A stretch of DNA of 28,675 bases from Chrysochromulina tobinii (lineage: Eukaryota > Haptophyta > Prymnesiales > Chrysochromulinaceae): contig JWZX01002768.1 in NCBI GenBank assembly GCA_001275005.1, positions 1 through 28,675 of the forward strand, read 5' to 3'. Below are positions 1-9,642 of this stretch, one piece after another; the first letter of the stretch is position 1, and each line of letters starts with the position of its first letter. A program made the position numbers and the translations under genes. A model generated the notes under the pieces. The model searched no databases and was not told the DNA's origin. It saw only the letters and a list, made by a program, of their open reading frames with translations.

Positions 1-3000
1 ATCCTCCACCGTCTGCTGCACCTGCGCGACCGCCTCCTTGCTACCATCGGCGAGCTTTGAGTGCAGAGCCGCCATAACCAACTTGATCTGCTCGGTGCTC
101 AGCTCCTGGACGACCGCCGCGCCGTCCTCTTGTTGCTGCCCTTGATGCTGCTGCCCCTGCTGCTGCTGCTGCTGCTGCTGCCCCTGCTGCTGCTGCTGCT
201 GCCCCTGCTGTTTTGTTGGCGTGCCTGCTGCTGCCATCGTCGATGACAAAGAGGCCGGCCGATCGGTGACGGCAAAAGGCTCCGTGGTTCCCGAGCGGCC
301 ATCGCCGCTTCGCCAGCGGCCGGCGGCGAGGTCGATCGTCACGCCGACCTTGGCGGCTGCCTCGACCTCTTGCTGCACCTGCGCCACCCGCCCGCTGCGC
401 TGCAGCAAAACCAGGTGCTCCACGGCCATCTGGATGCGAGTGTCGTCGAACGAGGCGAGCTCCAGAAGCAGCAACCGCGACTTGGTTCCCAGGGTAGCCG
501 GCCCTCGCGGCAGCTCAGCAACCGCTTTGAGAACGGTCGCCACCTGCCGAATAGCAGCCTCCGCCGCCGTGCGTTCATCGAGCGACTCGAAGGGGGTGTA
601 GAAGATACGGCCAGTGTTGGGCATCTCGGCTTGCTCAGTGTTGGCCCACATCTGCAGGTACTGAGTGGCGGTGGGCGGTGGCAGTGAGGCGGCGTTGCAG
701 AGCACGAGCGCGTACGCGTGCCCTTTCGACTGCAGGTTCTGCACCATGGCCGAGAGCACACGCTCCACCTCGTCCTCGTCCGTTGCACCATCGACCATCT
801 TCTCCTCACGCTCGGAGCCGTCGAGCACGCTCGAGGTGTCGGAGACGCCGTCTTTGCCACCGTCGCCCTTTTGCTCGCCCTGCTCGAGCAGCCAGTTCGC
901 AGCGCGCTCCATGTCGTCCGCGTGTGACTGCAGCGCCTTCTCGCACAAGCGCGCCGAGGCGCCCGTGACGGCGCGCAGCTGCTTGGCGAGCTCGCGGCGT
1001 TCCTTTTCGGTGAGGCTCTTCTTGCGCTCCGATTTGGGCGTCGCGCTAGACTGCCACTCGCTCGCTGCTGCCTTGCCGCCACCGCCCCCTGCGCCCGCAT
1101 TGACCATGCTGAGGTCGCCGCTGCCATTGCTCGCCGCTACCGCAGCGGCCATCGCGACCCTTGTGGACGTGGGCGTGGCAGGCTGGGGTGCTGGAGCGGC
1201 CGTTAGAGCGGCCGCAGAGGCGCCTGAGGTTGGCGAAGTGGCGGCTCCTGGCGTTGCAGGCGCTGCCTTGCCCTCCTTCATTGGGCTCGCGGGCGGCGGC
1301 GCCGCACTGACGACGCTCACGAAGGCCGTCGCTGCCGTGTTCTCTTGCACGGTGCCGTCGGCGTTGATAATCGGCCCCACCTCGGACGTGAACGGGTCGA
1401 TAGAGCCGCTGCGGCCGTCCGACGACTCCCACCGATTGCGCTTATCATCTACCGAGAGGCCCTGCTCGTTGAGCTGGTCGCGCAGCCGGTCCGCCGACTT
1501 GAAGTCGTGACGGAGGCGCGCCGCCTGCCGGTTGGCGAGCACGCGGCCGACCTCCTCGTTGGAAAGCGTCGATACAACAATGGCGCCGCTTCGCCCGTCG
1601 GCGGCATGCCACTTTTTCTCCTTGGCATCGAGGTACACGCCGTGCTTCTCGAGCGTGTCGCGCATTACGTCGGCCGTCTTGTAGTCGCGCCGCGCACGTG
1701 CCTGTTCCCGCAGCACCAAAAGCTTTTCGATCTCGTCTAGCGCCATCTTGGGCGCGCCCGAGCGCGCCGCCTTCTGCGCGTGCGCCGCCGAGATGTTGAC
1801 GGGCCCGATGGGTCCCGAGCGCCCGTCGGCGGCCTGCCACTTGTTCTCCTTGGTGTCCAGGTGGACGCCGTGCTTCTCGAGCGTCTCGCGCAGCACGTCA
1901 GCCGTCTTGTAGTCCGAGGTGAAGCGTGCCTGCTCGCGCTCACGCACGAGTCGGTCGATTTCGTCGTCGGTGAGACTGGCGGCACCCGCTTTGGCCGCCT
2001 TCTGCGCGTGCAGCTCCGAGATATTGACGGCGGTAATGGCGCCCGACCGACCGTCGGAGCAGCGCCACACCTTGCTCTGGTCGTCGAGCGTCACCCCGAG
2101 CCGCGCCAGCTGCTCACGTAGCTTGTCGGCGCTCTCGAAGTCACGCGCCGCGCGTGCGTGCTCCCGCTTCGCCACGAGCAAGGGGATTTGCTCGTCGCCG
2201 TCGGCTGCGGTGGGCGCGCTCGCGGGCACGTTGAGCCGAGCAGGCTTGGGCGAGGCCGGTGGTGCCGTGGACGGCGGCCCTATAGGCGGCCCTATAGCCG
2301 CGGGCGGAGGTGCGTCGCTCGCTGGTCGGCGCACCACCGATGCCCAGCCACTGCCCACGGCAGCGCCATCAGTGCCCTCAAGAAGCCCATTGATGGCGGC
2401 CGAGAGGCTCGTGTCTGCCGGCTCGAGCAGGCCGACCCTCACCACGTCAGGCAGCAGCGTGGTCGATGGAGCTGGCGCAGTCCCGGGCGCGGTGACAGCC
2501 TGCGACGCCACCGGCAACGGCTGCTGTGACGACGGCTGATCGATCATCGTGGCGGTAGAGGTGGCGATGTGCTGCTGCTGCTGAGGCGGCGGCGGCAGGT
2601 GCGAGGCGTCGAAGAGAGGTTGCGACTGGGACGTGGTCATAGTGCCCATGCCGGGGAGCGAGGATGAGAGCTGCTGCTCCTGTGTTGCTGGAGGCCCCGG
2701 GGCGGGTTTCTGGAAGACCGACGCCTGGCTGTGCATCGTCGGCAAGGCAGGTGGGTCGTCCTCGAGGTCGAAGAAGCGCGAGCGGTCAGGGCCAACCGGC
2801 ATGGACGGCGCCGTGTGCGCAAGGCGATGTGCCTGGTCGGTAAGCTGCTTGACGATGGCTGAGCCGGCGACACGCGCGAGCATTTCGATCGAACGCCGCT
2901 GCGCATCTAATGCATGCTGCTTCCGCAGCAGGTTGGTCCACAATTGCCAGATGATCTTGAGCAACTCGCAGAAGGTGACCATGAAGGGCAGGATCCAGTC

Positions 3001-4556
3001 CCGGACGGCGAACTGCGATGAGGAGCTGCTGAGCATCACCAATTGCGCCACCGCATGCTTGCCCATCGACTGCGGCATCATCGACTGTTGTTCGATCAGC
3101 TGCCGGATTCGATGGCCATCGGTGAAGTACTTGTTGAGCTGCTGGCACAGATTTGAGAGCACCGCCTGCTCCTGAGCGGAGAGGCGGCAGCACTGTGGGA
3201 AACGGTTAATCAAGTGCGTGTAGATCTCCTCGAGGCGCAGGAAGCCCTGCACGAGTTTCACCTCACCCTGCGAAAAGGCCTGCGGGTGTTGGTAGATTTC
3301 GGGCTGGCAGAGCGCCATCTTGTAGATCGACTGGAACTGGAGCAGCAGGTTCAGCTGCAGCCACTCGACGCGGTCGAAATCGGTGGCGCTCTCAACGGGG
3401 TGGGGCATCGCCTCACGCATCGAGCCGGGCACCGGCTCGGATGGCAGCGACATGCACGTCTGCACCACGTGGAGCGTGTGCAGGAGCGTCGGCTGGAAGA
3501 CGAGCACGCGTGCGGCGAAGCCCAGCTTCACCATGTACTGCTGCAGATCAGGGCCTTGCAGGCCCACCGAGTGCATTAGCGCTGTGTGCACGCGCTGCAG
3601 CCATGTGAGCAATTGCATGTGCTGCAACGCAAAGAGCTCGAACTTGGAGCGCTTGAAGTGAGGCGAGTTCAGGTACGCGCGGTTCTGCTGATCGTGTAGC
3701 ATGTTGAGCTGTGACGTGAGCGCCAGCAGGTGCTGCGAAAAGGTCTGCGGGTCGCATGGCGTCGGCTGCGCTGTGAGCTTGAGCGGCCCGTCGAGGTGTG
3801 CGAGCTGCACGAGCACCCGACCCACGCTGGCGACCGGCAGCGGCGACTCGCCGTACGCGTGCAGCGCCTCAAGGGTTTGGTGCAGATTGGCGGGCAGCAT
3901 CTCTTGCATCATCTCTTCGAGCAGCACTGCGGCAAGTACGCCGACGGGAGCCGAACCAAGCATGCGTCAGCGTGCGTGGACATTAAGCGAGCCAAGAGGC
4001 ATCGCCAGCGACGGCGACGCGCGGCGACGCACGGCGTCGCTGCTGCCTGCAACAGTGTTCGGGAAGCTCTGGAGCTCACCATCGGTCTCGACCATCGGGA
4101 GCTCATCGCCGTAGCTGCTGCTGGCCGCCACGTCCATCAACAACGGAAGCAGCTGCTCCGACCACGCATGCCCGGGAAGCAGGATGGCGTCACCCTGCAC
4201 CTGCAGCTCAGCAAGAGGCTCATACACAGAGCCTGGTGGATGCACAGACAGAGGGGGGACGAGACGATGAGCAACGAACAGGCGCGGTGCAACGAGACGG
4301 CCGAGTGGTGGCAGCAGCGCGAGACAAGCGGCAGTGCAGGCCGCAGAGCAAAATGGCGGGAGATCGCTCAACGCCCGGTGTCACCTCTCAGCAGCTGGAA
4401 GCCAGGGCTCGAGCCCTGCTGCATCTCAGTGAACGCTTGCACCATCGCCAGTTGCAAGCGTGGATGTGGCACTGCGTCTATACCCTGTTTAATGAGCTGG
4501 CTCAGCACGTACTGAGGCGTGCCTGCATGCTGACGCAGCGCGTCCTCCGCTTGCAT
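1..4556 (-). CDS. Large multi-repeat protein: CysRS-like repeats plus TS-N/UBA-like domain (C-terminus outside window)
   Basis: Three exons are read on the minus strand: 4556-4385, 4232-4080 and 3926-1, open to the window edge. They give at least 1417 residues. The start is the first in-frame ATG (MQAEDALRQHAG); there is no signal peptide, so the protein is probably cytosolic or nuclear. Residues 1-600 are helical and unrecognised. Residues about 690-737, 769-813, 841-889 and 902-949 are four repeats with the pattern R-x2-AR-x2-D[FY]-x-[ST]AD-x-[LM]R-x2-L-x3-G[VL]-x-[LV]D-x5-W-x3-DGRSG. The first part resembles the R-x-AR-x2-KD[WF]-x2-[AS]D-x-IR element near the C-terminus of cysteinyl-tRNA synthetases. 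A degenerate fifth copy lies at 1278-1321. Residues 1084-1124 (LRAVTGAS, then EKALQSHADDMERAANWLL) fit an EF-Ts N-terminal/UBA-like three-helix domain. A Gln tract follows at about 1344-1374. No catalytic domain is visible. The function is unknown; binding to RNA, translation factors or ubiquitin is possible. The gene itself is fairly certain because frame is kept across both introns. Confidence 0.82.
3927..4079 (-). other. Intron 2 of the repeat/TS-N protein gene
   Basis: This 153-nt intron runs from donor ATG|GTGAGC (exon ends at 4080) to acceptor TTGCCGCAG|TG (exon resumes at 3926). It is phase 1, and joining restores a Val codon in the same frame as the long downstream reading frame. An in-frame stop at 3967-3969 would end the protein if the intron were retained. 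Confidence 0.75.
4233..4384 (-). other. Intron 1 of the repeat/TS-N protein gene
   Basis: This 152-nt intron runs from donor GAGAG|GTGACA (exon ends at 4385) to acceptor CATCCACCAG|GC (exon resumes at 4232). It is phase 1, and joining makes a Gly codon and keeps the frame into SVYEPLAELQ. A stop codon 17 nt inside the donor side supports removal. Confidence 0.7.
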
Positions 4557-4845
4557 GCTGACCGATCGCCGAGTCAGGCGCGCGCCGCGCGCTCGATCGT
4601 GCGACGACGAATGCTCGCGCAAAAAGACTGAAAGAGAGAGGGAGACGAGTTCATCAGCGGCGCGCTACCGGTAAAAAGACACAGCCGGGACACTCACCGG
4701 TAGGACGCGATAGTTGCAGATTCTTTCATTGCGAAGGCCGATGCGCTTCGCTTCTGAGATCACGGAAAATGAGCCCCCTCCCCTCCCCCCCAAAGATTCA
4801 GATACGGCTCCGCGTGTTTACATTTCGTCACCCACACAGGCACCC
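4557..4845. promoter_or_regulatory. Divergent upstream region shared by the repeat/TS-N gene and the lectin gene
   Basis: These 289 bases separate the two divergent ATGs at 4556 (-) and 4846 (+). They must hold both 5' untranslated regions and promoters, unless upstream exons exist. No TATA box is clear. A C-rich run at 4775-4793 is the most obvious local feature. Confidence 0.45.
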
Positions 4846-5526
4846 ATGTGCCTGACGTCGGCACGCGCTGTGGCGACTGCGTTGCTGTGTTCTTCATCGG
4901 CCGTGAACCATGTCGCCGGCGCCACCAGCAGCCGTGAACACACGTGCGCGAAGCAGGACGCCGGGCAGGAGGCTGTCTTCGAGTGCGGCGGACGGCTGAT
5001 CTCGCAAGTCGAGTTTGCCTCATTTGGCACGCCGGGTGGCACTTGCATCGCGGCTAGCGGCATGATCAGCGGCGCAACAACAGTGCCTGGCTGTGACGCG
5101 GCGAACACCGTCGCGACAATCGAGGATCGCTGCTTGGGGCAGAGCACATGCATGTTCACAGTGACCGCCGATCTCTTTGGTGGAACTCCGAGCTGCACAC
5201 ACGCAGACAGCTCGAGGAGGTGGCTCATGGCGCAGCTCAAGTGCGGTGGCGACGAGTCTCCAGATGCGGCTGTGTCCGCGCCACGCGGCCCGGCTCTTGG
5301 CTGGCAGTTCATCGCGTTCGTGTTTATGGTCGGCGGTCTATACCTTGGCCTGGGCATTGCATACAAGGTGAGGCGAGAGGGCGCCAAGCTCAATTCGCTC
5401 GAAGCCATCCCGCACGTTGAGATGTGGAAGGAGCTGCCGGCCCTTGTGCGAGACGGAGTCGTTTTCAGCATCGACACCATCAAAAGTAAGGGGCGGCCCT
5501 CATACGACTCGGTGGGGAGTCTTTAA
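4846..5526 (+). CDS. Type I membrane protein with SUEL-type (galactose/rhamnose-binding) lectin domain
   Basis: This intronless gene encodes 226 residues from the ATG at 4846. That start puts a hydrophobic signal peptide (MCLTSARAVATALLC) first; in-frame codons extend upstream to 4714 but would bury it. Residues about 34-134 match the SUEL/Gal_Lectin family: the FECGG start, the VEFASFGTP motif followed by G-x-C, a CLGQSTC motif, and a closing LKCGG, with Cys spacing typical of the disulfide-bonded fold. Residues about 151-173 are a single transmembrane helix (GWQFIAFVFMVGGLYLGLGI), then YKVRREG and a cytosolic tail with EAIPHVEMWKELP and VRDGVVFS. The likely role is a sugar-binding receptor in the secretory or endosomal system or at the cell surface. 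The tail resembles that of the MRH-like protein at 18752-19865. The sugar ligand cannot be read from sequence. Confidence 0.85.
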   Translation: MCLTSARAVATALLCSSSAVNHVAGATSSREHTCAKQDAGQEAVFECGGRLISQVEFASFGTPGGTCIAASGMISGATTVPGCDAANTVATIEDRCLGQSTCMFTVTADLFGGTPSCTHADSSRRWLMAQLKCGGDESPDAAVSAPRGPALGWQFIAFVFMVGGLYLGLGIAYKVRREGAKLNSLEAIPHVEMWKELPALVRDGVVFSIDTIKSKGRPSYDSVGSL

Positions 5527-6203
5527 GCTCATGGATGGATGCGACGTGGCTGCCTCTCCTCTCAATCGCTCCCTGATCGCTCCCTTGGTCCCGATTGCCA
5601 ATTGATACCTCACAAGTGTGACCTGGTGCACGTGTGTGCGAGGTGAGGCGCGCGCGTTTTGAAAGCCGACGGTGCAGGCCGAGCGTGTATCTCCGACTCC
5701 CTCCTTTCGGTGTTGTATCTCGAGGGGGACGCGCGCCGGCGTCTCGGTCTCGCGTCGGTGCTACGGTGCGGTGGGAAGCCTGAGCGAGCACCAGGAGGCG
5801 CTACGCGGCGGGCGTCGCAGGGACCGGGGTTGCAGGGGTGGATTGAAAAATTGGGGTTCCAAATATGATAAAACCATGCGGAACACGCGCATGCGGACGC
5901 AGGCCCCGGCGTGCCGTGCGCCGGCGGCGGCCGGGCGGACGCCGCCCGGCGGGCCGACGGCAGCGTCTAACACGCGCCGCAACGTCTCTCACAGGGGCAT
6001 GCGATGCTCGTGGTGCATACACACGACACAGACGCGTGCGGCCGGCCTCGCTGCCCTACTGGCCGTTTAGAGCTCATGCGCGGCTGACTCGAGCTGTGGC
6101 GGGCGGGGTTTCCGGGGTGTCTTCCGTTTAGACTTCACGGACTGATTCACGGACGGCCTCTCGGGACTCGGCTCCCTGACGGATGAGTCTTGACTTTTCG
6201 TCT
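5527..6203. other. Intergenic spacer, no gene seen
   Basis: This 677-base spacer lies between the ends of two convergent genes. Open frames here are short, mutually overlapping and compositionally driven. The middle (about 5880-5960) is extremely GC-rich and contains a 9-bp inverted repeat with a 3-nt loop at 5930-5950. I see no RNA gene or mobile element. Confidence 0.6.
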
Positions 6204-9059
6204 TCATGCAGCGACAGCCAAAGCAGAACTAGATGCAGCAAGAACCGAAGCAACACTAGATGCAGCGACAGCCAAAGCAACAATAGATTGAGCAGCAGCC
6301 GAAGCAACGCCGCTGATGGGCGTCATTGTCCCTGAGGCGGAGGGCGAAGAACTCAGGGATATCTGCGACACTCGCTGGTGGAGCCATCCGAGGGACACGG
6401 CACGCCATCCGAGGGACTTGACACGCGGCGCGGGCTCGGTCGGGCGCGTCGACCGCGTCGTCCCGTCCACCCTTGGATTCCCCTTGATGTAGTAGTACAG
6501 GCGCCCGTCGGGCCCCTTGGCCTGCTTCCAGCCCGGCGGCAAAGGCAGCGTATCCGTCAGAACTGGTTCGGCGCCGGGCGTCTGCACCCCCGAGCCCGGC
6601 ACGGCAGCGGCGGCCGCCGATGACGCAGCGCCCGCCGCCTCGGCTCTGGGGAAGAGGCTCTTGGGTGATCCCAGGAGATCCACGTGCGCGCTCTCGGAGC
6701 CCGAGGCTGGCGAGAGGGCAGAGTACGAGGTGGCCGAGTCCTCGAGTGAGCCTCCCGCAGGGGAGGACTCGGGAAGTCTGTCCTCAAACGAGCCAACCGC
6801 GCCGGTTGCGGAGACGGGGACACCAGAGGAGACTGTCTCCTCTGGTGGAGATGGTGTTTGACCCGTCTCCACGAAGAGTGGCGCTGTCGAGCCCTGTATG
6901 GCAGCCATTGAGCTTTCCAAGCGCGGGTCTGGAGGGTTTCGCCCGTCCCAGCCAATGTCCTCGGCATCTGTGTACATCCCCACTGAGATGTAGTACAGGA
7001 TCCACTGGCGGCGACGGTAGGCCTCCTCCGCAGTCTCCTCACCCTCGTCCTCGTCCTCCCCATCGGCGGACATCATCCCTTCGTCATTGTCTTCATCATC
7101 GCCCGACTGCCCTGCGGGCAAGAAAGCAGTCGACTGCGGCAGGCGCGCGCCCCCAGCGCTGAAGGGCGTCCCGTCTCCGCCACGCCACGAGCCGCCAAGC
7201 CCGATGCCCATCCCGGCCGCATGCGAGTCTGATCGGGTGGTTACGCTCTGATCGTCGCCCAAGCCCGAATACGCTCCTGAAAAGCCCGTCCCGCGCCCCC
7301 TCTGCCGCAGGCCCTCGGGCTGCTGGTAGACCATGGCGGTGTCGTACCTAGCTGGCAGCACCACTGGGCTCATGGTGTGCGAGAGTGAGGCTGAAGCTAC
7401 GTAGCCGGTGATTGTCCTGCCGTACAGATGGGCTAGCTGGCAGAGCCGCATGGCCCACGTCCAGGCAAAAAGCGCCGGGTTGGGCGCCCCCTTGGGCTTC
7501 AGGTAGTACTTTTTGAGCGTAGTTGTCTCGATGAAGATCGAATCGTCCTGCAGCGCCTCGACACGCCGAAGCGCCGCCCAAGGAATCAGCCGCTTGACAC
7601 CACAAGGGCGAAGGTTGTTCGCGACCTTCTGGTAGCACAGCCCGAAGTCGTTGCAGAAGAAGAAGCGCAGCCGCCACGCGACTAGCTGCACGGACATGCC
7701 CGGCGGCGTGTACACCCGCCCCTTCTCCATAAGCGTCGCCAGATCTAGCTTGAGGTGCTTGATGAGGAGCGCGCGGGAGAGGGTCGTGTCGACACAGCGG
7801 GCCGCCTGCGCAAGCACCGCGCGCGCGAGCCGAGCGCTCGCCTGCGCCTGGCCGACGGCGCCGCCCACCATGCTCGCATGCGTCGCCAAGAGCCGGCGCT
7901 GGAAGCGGTAGTGCCGCTGGATCGTCTGCGCCGCCTTGTGCTCCGTCCGACGCAACACCGTCGACAGCCCGAGATAGAACTGCGAGTCGGCGGCAGACTC
8001 GGAGGTGGCGCTCGATGTGGCCGCCGCGCCGGGCGGCGGCGGGCAAGCGGAGGCGGAGGCGGAGGCGGATGAATTGCTTCGTTGATCAAGCAGAGCGGCG
8101 CGCGACGAGACAGAGGGATCTACCGGCCGATGGCGGAGTGCCGAGCTGGGCAGTGCAGCGCCTCCGTTTGCGGCGGCGACGTCTGCGGCAGTGAGCGTCT
8201 CAAGATACGTAAGCGGCGCGACCGAATCGAGCGTCGCGAGATATTCCACGACCGCCTGGCGCCCCGACAGGCACGCCAGCGCGCACGCACTCAGACCGTC
8301 AGCGGTGAGAGCATTCACGTCGACACCCTTAGACACGAGCCACTGGACAGCCTCCAAGTGGCCGCCGATGGCGGCGAGATGCAAAGGCGTGCAGCCATCT
8401 GCGGTGACGGCATGCAGATCGGAGGGCGGCGCGGGCGCGGGCGGGTTCAGCAGGAGCTTGAGCAGCGTCAGCGCGCCGCTGTGCGCCGCATTGTGCACTG
8501 GCCGCCACCCGTCGTTGTCCTGCGCAAAAGCCACCGCACCCTCGCTCACGCGTAGAAGCCACTGTACGAAGTCGACTGCGCGCATGTCTCTCGCCGCGGC
8601 GTCGGTCGCGAGGTGCACCGCCTCCTGCCCCGACTTGGTCTTTGCTCGCAGATCCGCGCCATGTGACGACAGGTAGCGCGCCAGCTGGGTCTGTCCGGTG
8701 TGGGCTGCTACGTGCAGCGGCTGCCACCCCTCGTTGGTGCGAGCACTGAGATCCGCGCCGGACTGGAGCAGCCACGCCGCCATGCCGTAGTGCCCGTTGG
8801 CGCACGCGTAGTGCAGCGCCTCCCAGCCGTCCTTGTCCGCGTCGCGAGCACCCGCGCCCGCGCGCATGAGCAGCTGGCCCATGTCCATCGCGCCCGCCGA
8901 GGCGGCAGCGTGCAACGCGGTGCAGCCTTCGGAGTCGCGCGTCTCCCAGCAGGTCGGGAAGCGGCGCAGTAGCACGACCATCTCCATCACATCGCCGCGG
9001 CGCGCAATATTGAACAGGATGTTGGTTGCGTTAGACTCTCCTCCAAGGAGGCCGAACAT
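6204..9059 (-). CDS. Ankyrin-repeat scaffold with IQ motif, PH-like domain and WW-like segment
   Basis: This single-exon gene encodes 951 residues from the ATG at 9057-9059. Residues about 43-285 hold seven or so ankyrin repeats (for example DGWEALHYACANGHYGMAAW and GCTPLHLAAIGGHLEAVQWL). Residues 375-392 (KAAQTIQRHYRFQRRLL) are an IQ-type calmodulin-binding helix. Residues about 445-548 look like a PH domain: a basic start, WRLRFFFCNDFGLCYQK, then IFIETTTLKKYYL and a C-terminal Trp-containing helix. An acidic, low-complexity stretch follows. Residues about 838-876 resemble a WW domain (LPLPPGWKQAKGPDGRLYYY ... RPTEP), but the second conserved Trp is absent. The C-terminus is Ala/Ser-rich and built on a 27-bp tandem repeat. 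A membrane- or phosphoinositide-associated signalling scaffold is the likely class; partners are unknown. The domain calls are by eye, and the ankyrin region is the most certain. Confidence 0.9.
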   Translation of the reverse strand: MFGLLGGESNATNILFNIARRGDVMEMVVLLRRFPTCWETRDSEGCTALHAAASAGAMDMGQLLMRAGAGARDADKDGWEALHYACANGHYGMAAWLLQSGADLSARTNEGWQPLHVAAHTGQTQLARYLSSHGADLRAKTKSGQEAVHLATDAAARDMRAVDFVQWLLRVSEGAVAFAQDNDGWRPVHNAAHSGALTLLKLLLNPPAPAPPSDLHAVTADGCTPLHLAAIGGHLEAVQWLVSKGVDVNALTADGLSACALACLSGRQAVVEYLATLDSVAPLTYLETLTAADVAAANGGAALPSSALRHRPVDPSVSSRAALLDQRSNSSASASASACPPPPGAAATSSATSESAADSQFYLGLSTVLRRTEHKAAQTIQRHYRFQRRLLATHASMVGGAVGQAQASARLARAVLAQAARCVDTTLSRALLIKHLKLDLATLMEKGRVYTPPGMSVQLVAWRLRFFFCNDFGLCYQKVANNLRPCGVKRLIPWAALRRVEALQDDSIFIETTTLKKYYLKPKGAPNPALFAWTWAMRLCQLAHLYGRTITGYVASASLSHTMSPVVLPARYDTAMVYQQPEGLRQRGRGTGFSGAYSGLGDDQSVTTRSDSHAAGMGIGLGGSWRGGDGTPFSAGGARLPQSTAFLPAGQSGDDEDNDEGMMSADGEDEDEGEETAEEAYRRRQWILYYISVGMYTDAEDIGWDGRNPPDPRLESSMAAIQGSTAPLFVETGQTPSPPEETVSSGVPVSATGAVGSFEDRLPESSPAGGSLEDSATSYSALSPASGSESAHVDLLGSPKSLFPRAEAAGAASSAAAAAVPGSGVQTPGAEPVLTDTLPLPPGWKQAKGPDGRLYYYIKGNPRVDGTTRSTRPTEPAPRVKSLGWRAVSLGWLHQRVSQISLSSSPSASGTMTPISGVASAAAQSIVALAVAASSVASVLAASSSALAVAA
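6208..6316 (-). repeat. 27-bp tandem repeat encoding the C-terminus of the ankyrin protein
   Basis: About four imperfect copies begin near 6208, 6235, 6262 and 6289. Each carries a GCAG..AGCC.AAGCA core. They encode Ala/Ser/Val-rich 9-residue units (SIVALAVAA, SSVASVLAA and a shortened last unit) up to two bases from the stop codon. Confidence 0.7.
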
Positions 9060-9498
9060 GTCTGATGATGCCCGCCGCTACAAGTATACGCTGCGGTGTG
9101 GCGGAACTTGCTCCGCTCGCCGCGTTTCGCTATTGAGATTTGAGAACGACCTCTGTGCACTAATTTAGTAAACCGCGAGGCGGGGGTAGCAAGTGCGCAA
9201 TCCCACCAACTACAGTACAGGAAGGCTGCTGGAGAATGCAGGTCGATAGGGAATGACCTAGCTTCTGAATTTCACTCACACGCCTGCCGCCTGGGTTTGC
9301 TGGGGCCTGGGGCCTCACCGCTGATGCGGCCCGGGTGCCAATCTGCCAAATGGAGAGCGAGCCAAATTTGGAGTGTGCCATCTGGCAAATGGACACGATG
9401 GAGATCCCCTCCCGGGAGCGCCTTCTCCTCTCACCATTCTCCTTCCCCGATGCCGACGGGGAAGGAGAGTGCCCGCGTGGCCCTTTGACGTTGACGCG
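9060..9498. other. Intergenic spacer upstream of the ankyrin gene
   Basis: This spacer of about 440 bases carries the 5' region of the ankyrin gene. Two near-identical words, CTGCCAAATGG (about 9346) and CTGGCAAATGG (about 9381), flank the palindrome CCAAATTTGG (about 9363). No gene is supported. Confidence 0.5.
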
Positions 9499-9641
9499 CT
9501 GACGTTGACGTCGTGAATTGTGCATAGCCTCGGACGCACCACGAGGGGCCATCTCGACGCAAGCCAGGGCGACGCATCCTTGCACTTGTCCGCCCTGTGG
9601 ATGATGGCCGCAAGACGGCGCGAGTGTTCACTAGGTGCTTG
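9499..9641 (-). pseudogene. Truncated duplicate of the C-terminal segment of the GT92-like gene
   Basis: This segment is a direct repeat of 9718-9862, inside the gene at 9643-10989, offset by about 220-221 bases. Most positions match, including long identical runs such as GTGGTGCGTCCGAGGCTATG. In its own frame it still reads ADKCKDASPWLASRWPLVV and RLCTIHDVNV. It lies immediately after the stop of the parent gene, is out of frame with it and has no upstream catalytic part. I read it as a partial tandem duplication. An alternative last exon is possible but no splice sites argue for it. Confidence 0.7.
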
Positions 9642-9642
9642 C

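Noticed and set aside
339-1127. 262-residue minus-strand frame
   Set aside because: It is in a different frame from the repeats and TS-N domain, and its Arg/Ser/Cys-rich content has no motif.
665-1510. 281-residue plus-strand frame and several others opposite the repeat protein
   Set aside because: They are antisense shadows of a continuous minus-strand frame with recognisable repeats and a TS-N/UBA-like domain. Their composition (Ala/Ser/Arg/Cys runs) reflects GC bias.
3967-4371. 134-residue minus-strand frame as a separate gene
   Set aside because: Its middle part is exon 2 of the larger gene. The ends are intron sequence, as shown by frame-preserving GT-AG sites.
4714-4845. N-terminal extension of the SUEL lectin
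   Set aside because: It would place 44 polar residues before a clear signal peptide, and the frame begins with a non-ATG codon.
5672-6070. 132-residue plus-strand frame
   Set aside because: It has a non-ATG start, low-complexity Arg/Ala content and no motif, in a GC-rich spacer.
7348-8046. 232-residue minus-strand frame
   Set aside because: It overlaps the ankyrin/PH gene in another frame and carries no domain.
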